Shown in pieces: positions 6,100-7,178 of a stretch of DNA of 7,178 nt. The translations under genes were made by a program, and so were the position numbers. Source of the DNA: an uncultured Clostridia bacterium. Its GTDB lineage: Bacteria; Bacillota; Clostridia; Oscillospirales; Acutalibacteraceae. The stretch lies in assembly GCA_945971755.1 (NCBI GenBank), contig CAMFPJ010000072.1, forward strand, positions 1 through 7,178, written 5' to 3'. How positions within the stretch are numbered: the first letter of the stretch is position 1; each line of letters begins with the position of its first letter. Below the pieces are notes generated by a model. It did no database searches. It worked only from the letters and a program-made list of their open reading frames with translations, and was not told the origin of the DNA.

Positions 6100-7178
6100 A
6101 CAGGCAAAAATATTGTAGGTATTATCTTCTCTAATGCTTATGACGAGTGTCTTCCCGAGCTTACCGGTCTTCGTACAATGGGTTCGGTACCTTTTGCAGG
6201 CAGATACCGTCTTATTGACTTTGCCCTTTCAAATATGGTAAACGCAGGCATTGAAAAAGTCGGCGTTGTTACAAAGGCGAACTACCGCTCGCTTATGGAC
6301 CACTTAGGTACAGGCAAGGCTTGGGACCTTTCAAGAAAAACAGCAGGTATGTTCCTTCTTCCGCCTTTCTCAACTGCCGAACAGGGCAGCAACGGTGATA
6401 AAATCACATCACTTCACGGTGCTATGAGTTTTGTCAGCGCATCAAAGGAGGAATATGTTCTTTTCTCGGACTGCAACTCCGTTTTCAATATAGATGTTGA
6501 AGATATGATGAGCTTCCACACGGAAAAAGATGCCGATATCACAATCCTTTACAAAAAAGGCAAAGCACCGAAGCTTTTTGACACAATGATTTTCGACATG
6601 AACGCTGACGGCAGAATTGAAAAAGTATCAATTTCTCCCGATGGTGCCGAAAATGTTAATTTCTCACTTAATATGATTCTTATGAAGAAGAGTCTTCTTG
6701 AAAGGCTTATGAATGAATCAATCAGTCAGAATTACAACGATTTTGAATCTGATATTATTCAAAAGAACACAGGAAAACTCAAAATTTACGGTCTTGAGCA
6801 TAAGGGCTATTCTGTAACAATCGAGTCAATGGCTTCTTACTTCAACGCAAGCAAAACGCTTTTAGACCCGCAGAACTGCGCAGAGCTTTTCAACCCCGAA
6901 AGGCCGATTTACACAAAGGTTAAAGACGAAATGCCCGCAACTTACGGAATCGGCGCAACTGTTAAAAATTCCCTTGTCGCCAGCGGTTGTATTATTGAGG
7001 GAGAAGTTGAAAATTCAATAATTTTCCGCGGAGTAAGAATTGAAAAGGGCGCGGTAGTTAAAAACTCAATCGTTATGCAGGAGTCTTACATAGCACAGGG
7101 CTCAACCCTTAACTGTGTTGTAGCAGACAAAAATGTTGTGGTTACACCGAACAAGACTCTTTCAGGCGCTGAAAATTA
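6097..7178 (+). CDS. glgD: GlgD, non-catalytic/regulatory subunit of ADP-glucose pyrophosphorylase (3'-partial)
   Basis: This is a GlgC paralogue with 360 complete codons visible and no stop before the window ends. Family members are about 370 residues, so probably only a short tail is missing. The fold is that of GlgC: a nucleotidyltransferase-like domain (about 1-250, with VPFAGRYRLIDFALSN at 31-46) and a C-terminal beta-helix (about 280-355). The catalytic signatures are lost. The Gly-rich loop GGxGxRL is replaced around 10-30 by FSNAYDECLPEL and neighbouring residues. GDHIYKMDY becomes SDCNSVFNID (124-133), the EEKP lysine motif is absent (KVSISP at 176-181), and GYWKDVGTI becomes GYSVTIESM (237-245). 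In Firmicutes GlgD is known to be inactive or poorly active alone and to modulate GlgC in a hetero-oligomer; that role here is inferred from motif loss and adjacency. ATG is supported by a strong ribosome binding site inside glgC. Confidence in the family is high; its exact effect on GlgC is unknown. Confidence 0.95.
   Translation, partial: MTGKNIVGIIFSNAYDECLPELTGLRTMGSVPFAGRYRLIDFALSNMVNAGIEKVGVVTKANYRSLMDHLGTGKAWDLSRKTAGMFLLPPFSTAEQGSNGDKITSLHGAMSFVSASKEEYVLFSDCNSVFNIDVEDMMSFHTEKDADITILYKKGKAPKLFDTMIFDMNADGRIEKVSISPDGAENVNFSLNMILMKKSLLERLMNESISQNYNDFESDIIQKNTGKLKIYGLEHKGYSVTIESMASYFNASKTLLDPQNCAELFNPERPIYTKVKDEMPATYGIGATVKNSLVASGCIIEGEVENSIIFRGVRIEKGAVVKNSIVMQESYIAQGSTLNCVVADKNVVVTPNKTLSGAEN

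Overview
The window looks like chromosomal DNA from a Clostridia-type Firmicute, most plausibly a gut Ruminococcus/Oscillospiraceae relative. The basis is a glgB-glgC-glgD cluster (GlgD is a Firmicutes-type partner subunit), strong AGGAGG-type ribosome binding sites, moderate GC with an AT-rich spacer, and a two-gene heterodimeric ABC exporter of a type common in these bacteria. The assignment comes from remembered family features, not from a search. All genes are on the + strand, and I see no rRNA, tRNA, CRISPR array, IS element, phage gene or pseudogene.

Region 1 (2-2700) holds two overlapping half-transporter genes of an ABC exporter. The first is cut by the window start, so only its C-terminal ATPase domain is visible. 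The second is complete (632 aa), with six predicted membrane helices and an ATPase domain. Their motif defects are complementary. The first has an altered Walker A, Asp in place of the catalytic Glu, and Gln in place of the switch His. The second has an altered signature motif, LSQGQ. Together they predict one working and one degenerate ATP site, as in known asymmetric heterodimers such as TM287/288 and BmrCD. The substrate cannot be inferred.

Region 2 (2701-2977) is an intergenic spacer. It opens with a clear rho-independent terminator that closes the transporter operon and ends with a good sigma-A-type promoter with an extended -10 element, about 27 nt ahead of glgB.

Region 3 (2978-7178) is a glycogen-synthesis operon. 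It runs glgB (branching enzyme), a 23-nt gap, glgC (ADP-glucose pyrophosphorylase catalytic subunit), then directly abutting glgD (a GlgC-like subunit without the catalytic motifs). glgD runs off the window after 360 codons and probably lacks only a short C-terminal tail. GlgC with GlgD would make ADP-glucose from glucose-1-phosphate and ATP, a glycogen synthase (not in the window) would polymerise it, and GlgB would add alpha-1,6 branches. glgA and/or glgP may follow downstream.

Overall this is an ordinary housekeeping region. I do not see a previously undescribed system. The points worth a second look are the complementary degeneration of the two ABC ATPases, the long linker in the second ABC subunit, and the loss of catalytic motifs in GlgD.
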